NCBI GenBank assembly: GCA_905331475.1 | Contig: CAJNYU010004404.1 | Location: 1 to 64,000, forward strand | Origin: Rotaria socialis | Lineage: Eukaryota > Rotifera > Eurotatoria > Philodinida > Philodinidae | Length of the DNA: 64,000 bases | Direction of reading: 5' to 3' | Shown here: one piece after another, positions 1-12,815 of the stretch | How the letters are laid out: every line of letters starts with the position of its first letter | Position numbering within the stretch: position 1 is the first letter of the stretch | Position numbers and translations under genes: made by a program | Notes under the pieces: model-generated | Told to the model about the DNA's origin: nothing | The model's database searches: none | Seen by the model: the letters and a program-made list of their open reading frames with translations, nothing else

Positions 1-61
1 AACGAGTGTATGCTACCGCTACAGAAGCTAGCAACTAGTTTATGCTACTATTACACTCGTT
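1..61. repeat. Imperfect inverted repeat (10-bp arms) at window edge
   Basis: The first ten bases AACGAGTGTA are exactly complementary to TACACTCGTT at 52-61, and the sequence between contains two related ATGCTAC words. It may be a hairpin or the end of a small inverted-repeat element whose other part lies outside the window. No coding potential is seen. Confidence 0.5.
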
Positions 62-1047
62 ACTTCTACCACGTACAATAAACAGATGAAGATTTTAATC
101 TTTTTTTTTCTCACACAAATACCTTATTCTAGAGCTTGAATCCACTTTAGTGTATTTACAATTCGCAACTTGTCCATCCACTGGGAAGCTTTTATCAAAT
201 TTTCGTTTATGAAAACATGTGTCAATTTCTCACCTGATAATACGAAAATATATAAATTTCTCAACAATATTGATAGCTATATCCTAAATACTGTTTAAAT
301 TAACTATTATCATTCACAATATCTCTCAATGAAATCACTAAAGACTTCAACATACTGACATATTCTAAACAAAAAGTTTTTTATACGTTGTCTCTAGTAA
401 TATTTCCTATTGATAGATTCAATAAAACTTCAAATGTTAAAAAGGTTTTATTATCTTATTTTTGAACAAAATATGTTCTCACTACACTGAAAAAATAAAA
501 CTTCGAGTTTATCAGTATCTAACTGACCTAAATATGTGAGTTCCACATTTTAGCCCCAACGGGACTGCGCCGAAAAGCTTTTTTTTATTATGTACGCATG
601 TTGAATAGTTAGCAGTTCGGGATATAATAATGATGCTTTGGAGACATAATCTCGCCTAAAAATAGCTGAAGCCTTGAAAATTATACGAAAATTTCTGCTA
701 CAGAATGACTAATAGTAATTTTAGATCAATTGATATCTATATCGATTTGAAAGCAAAAAAGACATACAAAAAGTTTTTTAAATAATTGAATTTTTTCCTT
801 TATTTTACAAGAAATAATTTTTCAACACTCTCAAACGAACACTTTGATTGGTCTCGGTGATATTCGCAACAGATACATTTGAATTTATTATTGTTTTTCT
901 ATAGAAAAAAGAAATTCTGATTTGTTTTTCTCGATCTTGCATATTTATTATTATTATTATTATTATTACAAACGTAATTATTTCACACAACAAAAAAGCG
1001 AAGAAGAAGAACACAACAAGAAAAGATTTATGATAATGAGAATTTTT
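62..1047. other. Non-coding 3' flank of the GPCR
   Basis: AT-rich sequence with no supported gene. It holds a (TTA)n run near 946-967 and, at about 529-594, one copy of a dispersed repeat that recurs at 21553-21618. The part next to the GPCR stop is probably its 3' UTR. Confidence 0.5.
529..594. repeat. Dispersed repeat, copy 1
   Basis: About 65 bp carrying the core TTTTAGCCCCAA-GGGACTGC, preceded by TGTGAGT and followed by AAGCTTTT. A second copy in the same orientation lies at 21553-21618 in a ROCK intron. The CCC-AA-GGG core can form a small stem. It may be a SINE/MITE fragment or a small structured RNA; the family is unknown. Confidence 0.5.
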
Positions 1048-2910
1048 TCAAATCATTGGAAACTCATTTGATCTTCGTGATCGTACACGACATATTGGAA
1101 ATAGGCTACGTAAAATAATGTTAAATTTATGTCGAAAAAATTTGCTAAATATATAAAATAATATTGGATTAAAAGCTGTCGATGATAAAACTAATAATAT
1201 TGACATGATAAAAAACAGACGATTTTCATATAAATGATGTAAACGATTTATTTTCGTATAGATAAAATTGATTTGTGCTGGTGAAAATGCAACAAAATAA
1301 AGTGTAGTAACCAGTAGCAACATAATAATCGCTCGTCTACGTGCTTGATCGCCCATTTTATGCATTGAAGTCGATACTGGCATTAGCTGAGATTGTGAAC
1401 GTGGTGGTATCATTGGGACTAAACTGATATTATTGTCGGTTAAATGTGCCGGCTGCAATGATGATGTTTTTGTTCCTGAAATTTGTCGATGAGAATTACT
1501 TATGGAATATTGTATTTGATCAGCACGGCAATATTCTTGTACGGCACGATCGACCAAGAATATTTTACGACAAATAAGTAAATAAAGTATTGCCTATAGA
1601 AAAAAAGAACATGTTGAGCTATGTTAGGTCTGCGGTAATTCTATTTCGTCGGTATGGCACTCTGAAGAATGGATATACAACTAATCACATAGTCAGTTAA
1701 ACTTACAAATCCATATCTAACTCGTCCTATTGCCAAAAATGGCATTGAATTCAAAGTGGGCCAAGTACGTGTTGTCATGGAAGAAAAAGGAGAATTTGTT
1801 TTTAAGAAATAAGCATCCAAATCTGACAGAACATTTGCTTAACCGTTGCAAACAAGTATGGAAATAATCTAATTTGGTTTTATTAGCTTATCTAGTCATA
1901 AGAACGATTTCTTCGTACTCGATAAGACGAACTTTTTAACTCGCAGAGAATTCGATAACAGAAAACATTCAAGTTGAAATTATAAAGGACACAAATCACC
2001 TTAATCTTAAATACATTCTATGTTGGTGTCATAACCTTTATACCGAGTTCTCTATTAGTATTTCTTTGTATTTGTAATATGAAATAAAAACCTCTCAGAC
2101 GTACTTTTATATTCTGTTTTTCTTAATCTCGAATATATACATTCGATTTCATTGACACCTAGACTTTTTCCAGCAAGTTTTCGCTCGAGATGAATGTTTC
2201 TTAAAATTTAGTATTGACTGTTCTATAGAAAGCTTACTTGTAAAAATATGGGTATAAAATAGAAAAGTATTGATTCCGCATATTTATAAAATAGAACAAA
2301 ATATGAATATGTTTTGTCATCGGATAAGCCACAAACATAATATTCGGCACGATCATGAATTGGATGTAATACAAGTAAGAACAAATTAGGTGATGCCATT
2401 ATAATTCCTATCGACCATATTATGATAACGATTAATAAAAGACGTTTACATCGATTAGAATGAGAAAGTTTTACTGCATGAATTATTGCAATATATCTAT
2501 AGAAAAAAAGATGTACATATTCCCTCTGTTCTTTTTTTTTTTTTGTTTATTTTGATTTACCTGTCAATGCTAATAATAAGCAACGTTTGCACACTAACAT
2601 AGCAACCAAGTACTTGAGAAAAACGTATAATTTTACATAATGGTAAACCAAGATACCAGGCTGCTGGCCACGAACGATCATAGGAAAACTGCATAATATC
2701 GAATATATTAAAACAAAGAATAATCAAATCAGCACATGACATATTAACAAGAAGAAGATTTGTTGATGATCGACGAATTTTGATATGATTTGTTAAGACA
2801 GATAATAAAACAAGAACATTACCAATTAAACCGATAAGAACAATGATTATAAATAAGATAATAAGAAATATTCGAAAATACTCCGACGGATGATCTATCA
2901 TAGCGGACAT
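1048..2910 (-). CDS. Class A (rhodopsin-like) G-protein-coupled receptor
   Basis: Three coding exons (2910-2561, 2496-2238, 1593-1048) give a 384-residue seven-helix receptor that probably binds a peptide or other small ligand at the plasma membrane. Visible landmarks are GNV in TM1, ADL in TM2, a Cys at the top of TM3, the DRY motif at the TM3 end split across the first intron (GACAG|GT), Trp in TM4, the extracellular-loop-2 Cys (YYVCGL), Pro in TM5, and NPILF (NPxxY variant) in TM7. TM6 has FSP where CWxP is usual. Intron 1 is 64 bp; intron 2 is 644 bp, long for this locus. The third intracellular loop is Ser/Gln-rich. The start Met follows a short extracellular N-terminus. Which receptor subfamily it belongs to cannot be told from sequence alone. 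Confidence 0.85.
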
Positions 2911-3440
2911 AGTGTTATGATTTATGACTATGGTCTTTAGTTATGTTGAGTAATAATTATTACTATGGTTAAAAATAAGCCGAGCAAATAATAAGCGTTG
3001 GAAAAAAAAAGAGAAGAAATAGGAGACAATCATACATAATTGTTAAGAACAACAAACCAGAACTAATGTAGAAAAAGAAAGAGAGAGCAATTGAAATACC
3101 ATAAGAGTAAAACTATAATGGCGTCTCTTCAAAACCGATCCGATCCCTCTTCTGCTCTATGCTGTCAGCCAATTTTTTGATGAGACATTTGTTCAAACAA
3201 AAAAACGGAAGCGTATCAAGCTCATTAACAGCATGAACGATAATCTGCTTGCGGTTTTTTTACTTGAGAAATTCAATAAAAAGAAAAATCCTGCTCAAAC
3301 GTTTCCTTGTCACTTTTTTTTAATATTCTTATCGTTTTTGTTAGTTCTATTTATTAACTTACCCGTTAGATAACGATATTTCCTTATTGAAATGATGCTA
3401 CGTTAAAAACTAAAACAAATGTAAGCATTAGACGTTATTT
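2911..3440. other. Intergenic between two minus-strand genes
   Basis: 5' flank of the GPCR and 3' flank of the Ig-domain gene. It is A/T-rich with poly-A and poly-T runs; no further feature is supported. Confidence 0.4.
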
Positions 3441-6400
3441 TCAGATAATAAAACAACCTTTTGTTCTTTTATTTTTATAAATAGAATAGGCTAATAGAAT
3501 TGATAGTAGAATCAAACCAATGAATGCAAAACTAATTTGCTTGTAGTGATCTCCTAAAAAAAAAATAACATAAAAATTAATTTATAAAAAAATAGTCTTA
3601 TTGAAGCTGTCGTGAGACTCTACACAAAAACATATAATATGAAAGAAAAGAATATTGATGAGAGTAAATTACCATAATAACTATGATAAGCTCATCATGT
3701 TGTACAAAAAGAGAAGGAAAACAAAATCAAACGAATATTCAAACCTAAAATAGTCCGTTTCGACTTTTCAAATGTCGTAGTTTGTGTGATCGACGATGTC
3801 ACAAGTGGTGAGTCTATAACAATAACAATCATCATCATCATCATCATACTGATTTATTCCATATTCTTACTGATTATTGGCTGATTTGTAATTCTACTTT
3901 TTTTATGAGAAAGAAAAGAACAGCTGCTTCAATGAATGATATCACTTTTTGATTACCTGGAAAACTTGAAGGATGATATTAACAAGGTGCTTAGTTCTGT
4001 AGGTTTTTCTATTAAGAATCAAAAGAAGAAAAAAGTCGATAAAATATATCATCCAAATGTCAACAAGAAATACGATCGATGTGAGAAGGTTCGAGTGAAT
4101 AAAGCCTATAGTCTATTTTCTTTTTCTGTATACTAAATGGTGAGGATAGAACAACAGAGTACGCCATCGATAAATTTGCTATTCCGATGATGCACTGATC
4201 GATAAAAACTGTTTCTCCGGCTTCTTACAAATTAATAAACATAAAAGCAATTTCTATTTCTTTTCTACGGCATAAGTCTATCGAGATATATTGACTGCAA
4301 CGGATTATCGGAAAGATCCCTGACATAAATTCGGAATATGCAACAAAAATGCATTGTTTACAAATGCGCCGATACGAAAATCTTCACAAAAAGAATATAT
4401 AGAAATAATAGTCCAAGCGATAATTCCTCGAGGAATTCTCTTAATTCTTATACGTTAGTATTAGTACGAGTCCCGTTCTAGTTTTTGAATAGAAATTCGA
4501 ATTATCTATCTCTAGTCTAAATTAAGATCGTGTAAATGTGTTTGAAAGAACACATAGCGACGAAATGACATGTTCTATTGACTAAATAGAAAACTCGATG
4601 AAATACGTGACAGATGTACACTTGATTATTTAATGTAATATCCTCTCTAATAAAAAAGAAAACAAAATCATCATCGTTTTGTTCTCTGCAATATGTTATG
4701 ATATTTATTCTTAATATCATTTGTTTGCTAAGTGATCAATATTGATTAGAGATTAACTAGTGTTTAAACAAAAGCCATCATATAAATCATCAAGGTTAAT
4801 GTAGGATGATATTTTTCTAGATGTCAGTGCAATTTTTTTGGCATTCTTGAAATCTGTGTTGTAATATCAAATGTCAAATAATTGATTGAGATTTTTTCCA
4901 GATGCTATGCAATTATTCTAAAACTTCTAATGAAAACCATACTGATGTATAATTATACTTATCTAAAAAAGCGAAAAACCAACAAGTCTCGTTGATTTTT
5001 GCCAACTTCGTAGATTAGTAATCCTATTCAATCACTAATGCGTTTCATGTTGCACTTTTTATTATCGGAAACTAATCAAAAGCCGTAATCGAATATATAG
5101 ACTAAATGAATGCTTTCAACATCCGATAATTTTCAAAGTATTCTAATAAAAAAAAGAAGTTCTGATTATACAAGGTAAAAAAAATAAATTATAGGCATCA
5201 AACAATAAATATAGTATGCAATAATTTAAGAGTACACATTGATTTATTGGGAGTTACTTTTTCCTCATAATACAACTACGCAACAGATATTCGAAAAGTA
5301 CGCAACTTTCGCCTTGTTTTCTTGTCAGTAGGGAATATCGTATATCGTTCATGTCGATGCCAACGAAGCGCTATTTTTATATACAAAAAAAGATGAAATA
5401 TGTAGATTCTTGAGAACAGTTCATAAGAAATGTAAAAATTCAATATGAAGATAATAATGAGGGGAACTTTTCAACAGATAAGCTCTTTTAGAGTCACGAT
5501 AGTGTGCGCATTAATGAATTCAAAAGTGAGTGATGCATAGTTTGCAACGAGTTCCTCTACTTAAAATTCTTGCTGTGATAATACTAAATCTCTAAGCTCT
5601 TAAAAGATCTTCGTATCACGATTAGCCTCAAGCAAATTTAATTTCGAGCTGTAAGTTTGTTTACCAACAGAAGTCTGCTAGAATAGAATACCTTAGATCG
5701 AGTTGCTAATTCGATCTTTAGATAAAAGTGCAATCATACGATGTACCATATAAATCGATATCATTGATATATTAATTGCCGAATAGATCAGAGTATTCTA
5801 CAATCAGAAAATAATCTCCTAAGGGACCATCTCTTTAGAAAGTTTGAAGTCACAAATTAATTTGCCTCGAAGGCATTATAAAAATAAGTTATAGATATTC
5901 TAGATTTGTGCTATCTTGAAAGCACAATAAGTACAGGATATGAATTCTTTTTAAATTATTGATTACTATTCTAAGTCCAGACAAATCATAAAGTTAGACA
6001 TAAAAAAGCAATTTATCAATTGAAAAGCTTTCAACGTCTGTTTTCATAATATCACTTAATAAGTTGCCACAGGTTTCATCGATGACATTTTTTAGTTTTC
6101 ATTGTGACTGTTGAATTCTCTTCGTTTCTTTTTTGTTGGCAACTTCTACGTTCAATAAGATTTCACTTTAGCTTAGATGCGTGGAAATAAGTAATTATAT
6201 TAATCTGATTATCGATAGAGTAGAAAATAACCTGTTACAGAATATTATATCTGGAAATGATAGATTGGCAGGTGTATGAATAACTTGCGTCAATCAAAAC
6301 AATTCTTTTAATACGTATAATGATATTATATCATTTTCATCTAAAGAAAATTTTCAACGCCTACTTTGTTGTCTTGCCGTTGAGACATAATCGTTCAGTA

Positions 6401-8134
6401 ATGACAATATGCAATGATAGCGCCTATCTAATGGCAGTGAACTCGCAGAAAAAGAAAATCATAAGTGTTGAAACTGAAGTGAATTTTATTAGTTCTCACA
6501 TTAGCGAAGTGTTCTTTTATCATGAGCAGCGATCGAGCGCTTTTCTCACAAATCTACTCTTACCTTTTTTTTCAACCAATTCAATACTCGTTGAGTATTT
6601 CCATATATTTCCATACGGGAACTTAATAATTGAACATGTTAAATTTTTTTTATTGTATTCTCTTGATAGATACAATGTTGTGTTTATTCGGACACGTATA
6701 CGCCAATTTGTTTGTGAAAGACATAATAGATTTGATAGTAAAATAGTAGAAAGATCATCATACACACAATCGATGGTTTCTTCGGCTTGTATTATTTGAT
6801 GATTTAAGCTTAATTGTAATATCGATTTAGGATAAGAATATGTTTCGCACAGAATATTTATACGTTGTTTATTATCGAACCAAAATATAGATTGATCATT
6901 CGTAGAAGTATCGTTTATATTTAATGAAAATAGAAACGGAGCAACTGGAAAGATAAAAAAATTTTTTTTTTATTAAAATTGAAATTAATATTCTAACCGT
7001 AAATATTTAAATAGAAAATTGTTATTTCAAAAAGGTTCTTTTTACTATTATAGATAACACATTGAATGTTTTCAAACGCACTATTTATCCATTGACGTAC
7101 CTTAAACAAGGGAAGAAAAACAAATTGAAATTATATTAAATGAAGCATAGAGAATTAATATTTATTTCTGATGCCTAATTTTTTTATCGGTTGTCTACCG
7201 AAGGGAAGCATCTTAGGAAGATATTGACATACGATCTTTCTCGTTTTGCAGTTTAATAACTGAGCAGTCTAATGATTGACCTTCAAAATAGCTCGTATCC
7301 ATTATCGTATTAGTTTTCAGTTGGATGAATTAAATATAAAAATCATGATATTAGTTTTGTGTAGAGAATATATAATATGGTAGGCCATGCCATACCAGAA
7401 TACATTAGAAGATTGAATTAAAAACATCTTAAGTTGATGTCATTATCCGACGTCGTTAAATAGCTAAGCTGCTTTTTGGCATGTTCTGAAAAGGAGGAAA
7501 TCTTTATAAATCTCTATGGTTGTTTTCATATGTATTTAGTCAATAACTCTTAATAGAAAACTGTTCGAACGTCATCAGACTGGTGTCGATCGCTCCAACT
7601 TTGGTTTAAAACTATGAGTATTGTTCATTCAATTTCCTTTCTTAACTTTACTCGAGAATTCCATCCTGTAGATAAATAAGCAAGCCTAAAATATTGAAAT
7701 GTTTACTATTTACACATGATTATTACATTAGAAAAGATCATCGTACGTAAATCGTTTTCGAATGAAACATCTCTTGGTTTATCTTCATTTTGTTCGGAGA
7801 GTTTCTGTTGAAAATTTGAATTTATATAATAATATCTAATTTAGTCAACAGAAAAAAAAAATGAAATTAAAAGAAAAATACTATTCATTCTACCGATAAA
7901 TATTATCATGGTGCAGACTAACCCGCCATGCAACTAATGTATGTTCTTCGATTGAACAATCGAAATTAACTGTTCCATATTCTTCGATATTATACGTTTT
8001 ATTTGATATTATACGTGAATTTTGCAGCATCGAATTATTAACTTGAAAGAATATCAACAAGAAAGTAATTCTCATTAAAACTAGAAAAATAAAATTATCA
8101 TATTGATTCGAGCAAGTTATCTACCTGATTTCAT
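3441..8134 (-). CDS. Small type I membrane protein with two Ig-like domains
   Basis: Six exons (8134-8125, 8080-7923, 7100-6998, 6944-6564, 3813-3745, 3553-3441) join in frame to a 277-residue protein. The 10-bp first exon (ATGAAATCAG) completes a signal peptide, MKSVLMRITFLLIFFQV. Ig domain 1 runs from about residue 25 to 90 (FDC...VAWR...IQCVIY). Ig domain 2 runs to about 215 (ILCETY...NLTCSIIKF). A Ser/Thr stalk, one membrane helix (SFAFIGLILLSILLAYSIY) and a short basic tail follow. Intron 4 (6563-3814) is 2.75 kb, against 44-53 bp for introns 1 and 3, and contains a degraded J-domain on the opposite strand. The overall plan is that of a cell-surface recognition or adhesion protein, but no specific family is recognised. 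The start is less certain: Met at 8075 is the alternative, but AG lies directly upstream of it, favouring the spliced start. Confidence 0.7.
3936..4200 (+). pseudogene. Decayed DnaJ (J-domain) fragment
   Basis: The 66-residue plus-strand frame at 3936-4136 has the shape of a J-domain: DYLENLKDD for helix I, a Lys-rich helix II, then YHPNVNKK where the catalytic loop HPD would be, then VRVNKAYSLFS for helix III. After an interruption another frame gives EDRTTEYAIDKFA, like the usual post-domain 'EKRxxYDxF'. HPD has become HPN, there is no start context and no continuation, so it looks like a dead copy sitting in the long intron of the Ig gene. Low sequence information makes chance similarity possible. 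Confidence 0.4.
4201..6563. other. Bulk of the long intron of the Ig-domain gene
   Basis: About 2.4 kb of AT-rich sequence without a supported exon on either strand. Open frames here are short and unlike any family I know. The length is anomalous for this locus, where most introns are under 70 bp. Confidence 0.4.
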
Positions 8135-8323
8135 TTCAATCTTATTCGGTTATATAATGACACTCGGGGGGAAAAAAAAACTTCATGTGAAATATTTCTA
8201 CTAAACAAATCGAAACCAGATGTGCATTTCTTTTTTTTTTCTTTATATTTTGCAACATAATGATACAATTGATAATCGAAAAAATGCAACGTTCTGTTTT
8301 GAATATAATTGTTCGATGGATAT

Positions 8324-9486
8324 CTATTTGAGAGCATCAGCCGATCGTAGAGTTCTTCGAAGAGTTCGATTGTTTGTTGTTGATTCTTTCTGGACTGATC
8401 GAGATGCGTCGTTACGAGTTGTTCGTTCAATAGATTTTTGAGTTAGTGGGTTAAGTAATGGCTTTCGACGTGGAGAATCGTTATGAGATACGTTTTGTTT
8501 AGGAACATTTTTATCTTGTGTTACTACTGTTCGAGTAATTGAAGAAACCATTGATGATACGTAAGAAACCGAACTTATATCGGATGGTTGTGTCCTGTTC
8601 GAATTCATAGTAGGTTGATTGTGACGTGTTGTTGGCACGGGTTTTACACGATGTTGATAGGGTAAACGTTTATTCACCGGTGACGTTCTTGGCCGAAGAA
8701 TAGTTTCAGTTAAATCAATAATAGGTAGAACTTCTTCGTTAGCTTCTGGTTTAAGTGATACCAGTAATGGCAAACTTGCTTCATGAGAAATTTCATTTGA
8801 TGGAACTTGTTGTTTTCGTGATTTTGGTTTTGGTTTGAGATTTATTGATTCTAAATATGAATAGATTGAATCAGAGAAATTAATATTTTGATTCAATAGA
8901 AGTTAAAGACTTCAAAATAAACAAATAATACAATGAAAAACAAACATGGTTTCCATCGATCGAAATCTGAAGACTTTGACAAACATGCATTCGTGTTACA
9001 ATAAAATTAAAGAAATCGAAATCGAAGCCCCGCTCATGACATCTACATATAACAGCGTTGTTTACAATTTATTTCAATTAATAACAACTGTGAAGGTGAC
9101 TTTTTTTAATGATGATGAAGCCAAATAAGTCTAACAGCAAATAAAAAGAGCTATTTTTCGATCTGTCCTATCAGCTTCTAACTAGATAAAAATTTAAAAA
9201 TTAGCAAACCTAAGGAAATCCTCTGTTCATTTTGTTCTGCTTGATGACCATGTTGCGCAAGTTTCCATGATGCAAATGATGGATTTGGTCTTACAAGACG
9301 GACAAACTTTGTATAGCGATATCGAAGATCTTGAGCTTGCCGTTGTAAACGATTTAGATTTTCACGTAAATCATTATTCATAATATTAATATCACGTTGT
9401 AAACGACGATATTCAAGTCTATTAAGACGCATCGCTTGACTTTGACACGGACTTAATTCAGTTGAACCTTTCATGCTCCTCTTCAT
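8324..9486 (-). CDS. Coiled-coil protein of unknown function
   Basis: Two exons (9486-9210 and 8850-8324) give 267 residues. The junction is TTAG|GTTTGC to CATATTTAG|AATC, phase 1, giving ...QRISL-ESINLK.... Residues about 18-65 are rich in Leu, Arg and Gln with heptad spacing (LEYRRLQRDINIMNNDLREN), indicating a short coiled coil. The rest is Ser/Thr/Pro/Arg-rich and probably disordered, with many basic clusters (SPRRKP, LRRTLRS). No enzyme motif, signal peptide or membrane helix is seen. I do not recognise the family; it might be a cytoskeletal or ciliary accessory protein, but that is a guess from the coiled coil and the neighbouring ODAD4. A longer intronless second exon is possible but in-frame stops lie just upstream. 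Confidence 0.6.
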
Positions 9487-10281
9487 ATGTGATTTGTAAC
9501 TTTCTCGTTTGCACGTTCTCCTTCTCTGACTTTATTTGATTAGATTGCCGGATTGAAAGAGAAATCTTATAAGTATACTTTATGAGACTCTTGCCTTTCT
9601 TCTTTTTATGTATGTTTTATAAATACAATCAATGTGATTGGATTGTTTCGACACGACAATTGAGATTGAGACTGAGTAATTGAAAACTAATAAGACAACG
9701 TCTCCATTGACTTTTTATTACGCCGCTTCAGAAGTGGATGATGGAATTAACACACATTCAATACGGCCTTTCAGAGTATGTCATGCGCATTTTTCTAGGG
9801 CCTATATTTTAGAAGTCAATCTTTTCAAGAGGCGTCTTTTCTTACAGTTCAAACTTGATTATTGAGCTTTTTTCGCATGGAATCAAGGATTTTAGGAAAT
9901 CCTGGGAATGATTACATGTCAGCTTGAGAAAATTAATTTGATTTTCATAGCAAACTCTACCGTGATAAGAAATTAATTTCGCACTGAATTGTTTCGAAGC
10001 ACTATAACATATCGAGACTTGATTTACGGGCTTCGTAAAAGTTTGAAAACACTTAATATTATTTCTCCAAGCTTTTTAAAAAAAAGTAAAATCAATGATC
10101 AAAGTATTTATGCTTGAGGATAATTTATAGCGATAGAATAATCTAAAAAAAACCTAGGCTTATTCAAATGGCTAAATATCGATCATATTTAATATATTCG
10201 CTACTCCACTATAGAAACGAATATTGTAAATCGGCGCTAATTTTAACTCGAAGAATATATTCTATATTATAAATTTATTTA
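9487..10281. other. Divergent intergenic region (coiled-coil gene / ODAD4)
   Basis: Probable shared promoter region of two divergently transcribed genes. No TATA box or other site stands out, and no coding potential is supported. Confidence 0.4.
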
Positions 10282-12815
10282 ATGAAAGTTGAAACTGCTC
10301 GTCCACGAAGTGCATCGAAATCCGTAACAAATAATATGACGACAAGTGTTGGTCGTTTTTATGAAAAACGACAACAATTGTATGGTGCTCTTGATCAATA
10401 TAGTAAAGTTTTATCATCGAATCCCGATGATACAGCTACTTATATTGATCGTTCACGTGTTTATCTTAAAATGGGTAGTATTAATAAAGCCCAACAAGAT
10501 ACGGGTAATCAAACACGAGAAAAAATTTGTGTGTGTAGTTTAATGCCTTTTTTAGAATATAGATTTGGCATTAAATCTAATTGGAGAGCCAGAAAAAAAT
10601 TCAAATCTTCTTTTTTATTATGTTTGTTTACAGAAAGCTGAAGTTCTTTATGCTGATGGAGAATTCGAATTAGGTTGACTAATAAAATTTTCTTTTAATC
10701 GAGCCAAACGTTTCTTTCTTTTTGAATAGCGTTAATGTATTTTCATCGTGCTAATAAAGTTAAACCAGCACAACAAACATGTATCGAAGGCATTCGAAAA
10801 ACAACAGAAATTCTTGAATGTACTATATGTAATCCACATGTACATTTAACAGTAAGCAATAATTTAGTTAATGTTCAAGAAAAACAAATCGAACAAAACG
10901 CAAACTTGCTCAATCGACCGCCAATACGAAAATCATTACCTTCGATTGAAATACCATTAACAGAATATACAAACCGAGAAGCAAATCGACTTTTAATAGA
11001 AGTAGCAAAAGATCGGAAATTATTAATTAATCTCTATAATGATAAACAACCGTCTGTCGGTTGGTGTATTCAATTATTTTTGTTTAAATTTTGACAAATT
11101 AATGTTTTTGTTTGATAAGGTTTTACTGGATTTGATAAAGCAAAAGCTGAAGCACATCAAGCTATATCGATTATCGAATCTCAACTTAAATTTCTTGATA
11201 AAGCTGAATGTCTTCATGTTGACGGAAATCTTAAACGAGAAAACATGATATGCACATCAGAAATAGATCGTAGTAATCGTGTTCGAATGGCTGAAGAAGA
11301 ACTTGTGTATTTACAAAAACTACCATCGAAAGAGAAGAGTACAGAGGTATATAAATGAATTAGTTGTTCTAAGTAGGATAGTGCGATAACTAAAATTTTG
11401 CTGCGCTACTTTCGAAAGATCTACTAAAAATAGTCCGTCTCTATGTTACATGTTTATTCTGTCAGATTACAAATGTCAAAAATAACAAGCCCCGATTACC
11501 GATCAGAATTGGTCGTACACAACAGACAAAACCATAGCGATTTAGGATAACTAAAGGTCTCGAGTTTGATCCTAGCGGTCTAGATATTGCATTATTCAAA
11601 ATATTTCAAGTGAAAACGATTTTTCTTTTTTTCTAAAGTTTTTGTTATGAATCTCGGTATTGTGTCAATCAAGTTAATTGATTAAAAGACTCGGAAAGTA
11701 TAGTCATAAGCTAATCAATCGGAAGTCAGATAATTTTGATTTTTGGAGCATGAGACTTTTCTTTACTCGAATCTACTTTTTAGATGTCGCAAAATTTTCA
11801 TCCTAAGAGAATACGATAATCTAGCTGATGCTATAAATGAACACTAAAAATTTTTCTTCTTTAGATTCTTTATCGTGCAATGAAAATAATTAATTGTCTT
11901 CATTCTTCTGAAAATATTTCCAACACACTTGACTCTCGTACTCGTCTGATGCTTGCTGAATCATTTCGACTTGTAGGACAATCTTACAATGAAATAAAAT
12001 TATTTGATCAAAGCTTTGAAAATTATAAACAAGCCTATGAAATTCTAGTACCATTAAAAGATGCTAATTGCCTCTATCGAGCTGCATTTGATGTAGCTCG
12101 AAGTTTAATATTAGCCAATAAATATTCCGACGCAATTGAATCATTTCATGAAATGCTTGACAAAGCAACGTCGGATAGTGAACGTGCATTTGTGAATCAA
12201 TATTTAAGTTTTTCGCATTTAAATCTAGCCAATTATGATCAAGCAAAAATATATGCCTATGAATGTCTTGATTATGCAACACTATCCAATGAAGAACTTT
12301 TTCGTATTGAAGCAAATATTCTTTTAGGGAAAATTTATTTTGAATTAAAAGATTTTCAACGTGCCGAAGAATATATTGTCTATGCGCAAAATCTTAAAGA
12401 TCAATTAGGTGATTTAAATCAAATGAAATATTTAGATGAATTATTATTAAACATAAAAAATCATAAGGAGAAAATTTTTCAAGAAAATGTTTCTTCATTT
12501 GTAAAATTTGAAGAAAAATATTTAAATAAACTAAATGATCAATGGATATCATCGATTATGCAAGAAAATGAAAGCAAACAAATTAAAGTCGATGATCAAT
12601 TCATTCGAGAATTTAATAATAAAACTATTTCCAATTGGCGCGTTCTTACACCATATTATCGTCTGTTTGATATATGTATAGAACGTAAAAAGAAAATTCG
12701 TCGAAATATCGATCATATAAGACAACCAATTACAGGTTCTTCGCCGAGTTTACCATTAATATCAACAACAAATAGTGCACTAGAAAATACCCAAGAAAGT
12801 TTTTCGAAGACATAA
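10282..12815 (+). CDS. ODAD4: Outer dynein arm docking complex subunit 4 (TTC25-like TPR protein)
   Basis: Five exons (10282-10504, 10563-10673, 10730-11059, 11120-11346, 11865-12815) give 613 residues. N-terminal TPRs cover about residues 25-140 (ALDQYSKVLSSNPDD, LQKAEVLYADGEFELAL, YFHRANKVKP), matching the TTC25 pattern 'ILQKAETLYTMGDFEFALVFYHRGYKLRP'. A middle linker contains LLIEVAKDRKLLINLYNDK, like the family's 'LLGELYVDKEYLEKLL'. C-terminal TPRs follow at about 315-470 (AESFRLVGQSYNEIKLFDQS, ANILLGKIYFELKDFQRAEE). In other animals this protein docks outer dynein arms onto ciliary doublets, so it is expected in motile cilia. Exon 2 is easily missed: its acceptor is AATATAG at 10562. Intron 4 is 518 bp and holds a weak tRNA-like stretch. 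The exon 3/4 junction is the least certain part. Confidence 0.8.

Noticed and set aside
6320-6799. 159-codon plus-strand open frame
   Set aside because: It lies opposite the second Ig-domain exon on the minus strand, which has splice sites, Cys spacing and frame continuity; the plus frame has none.
8131-8441. Frames on both strands over the 3' end of the coiled-coil gene
   Set aside because: Shadows of the real minus-strand exon 8850-8324; low-complexity tails.
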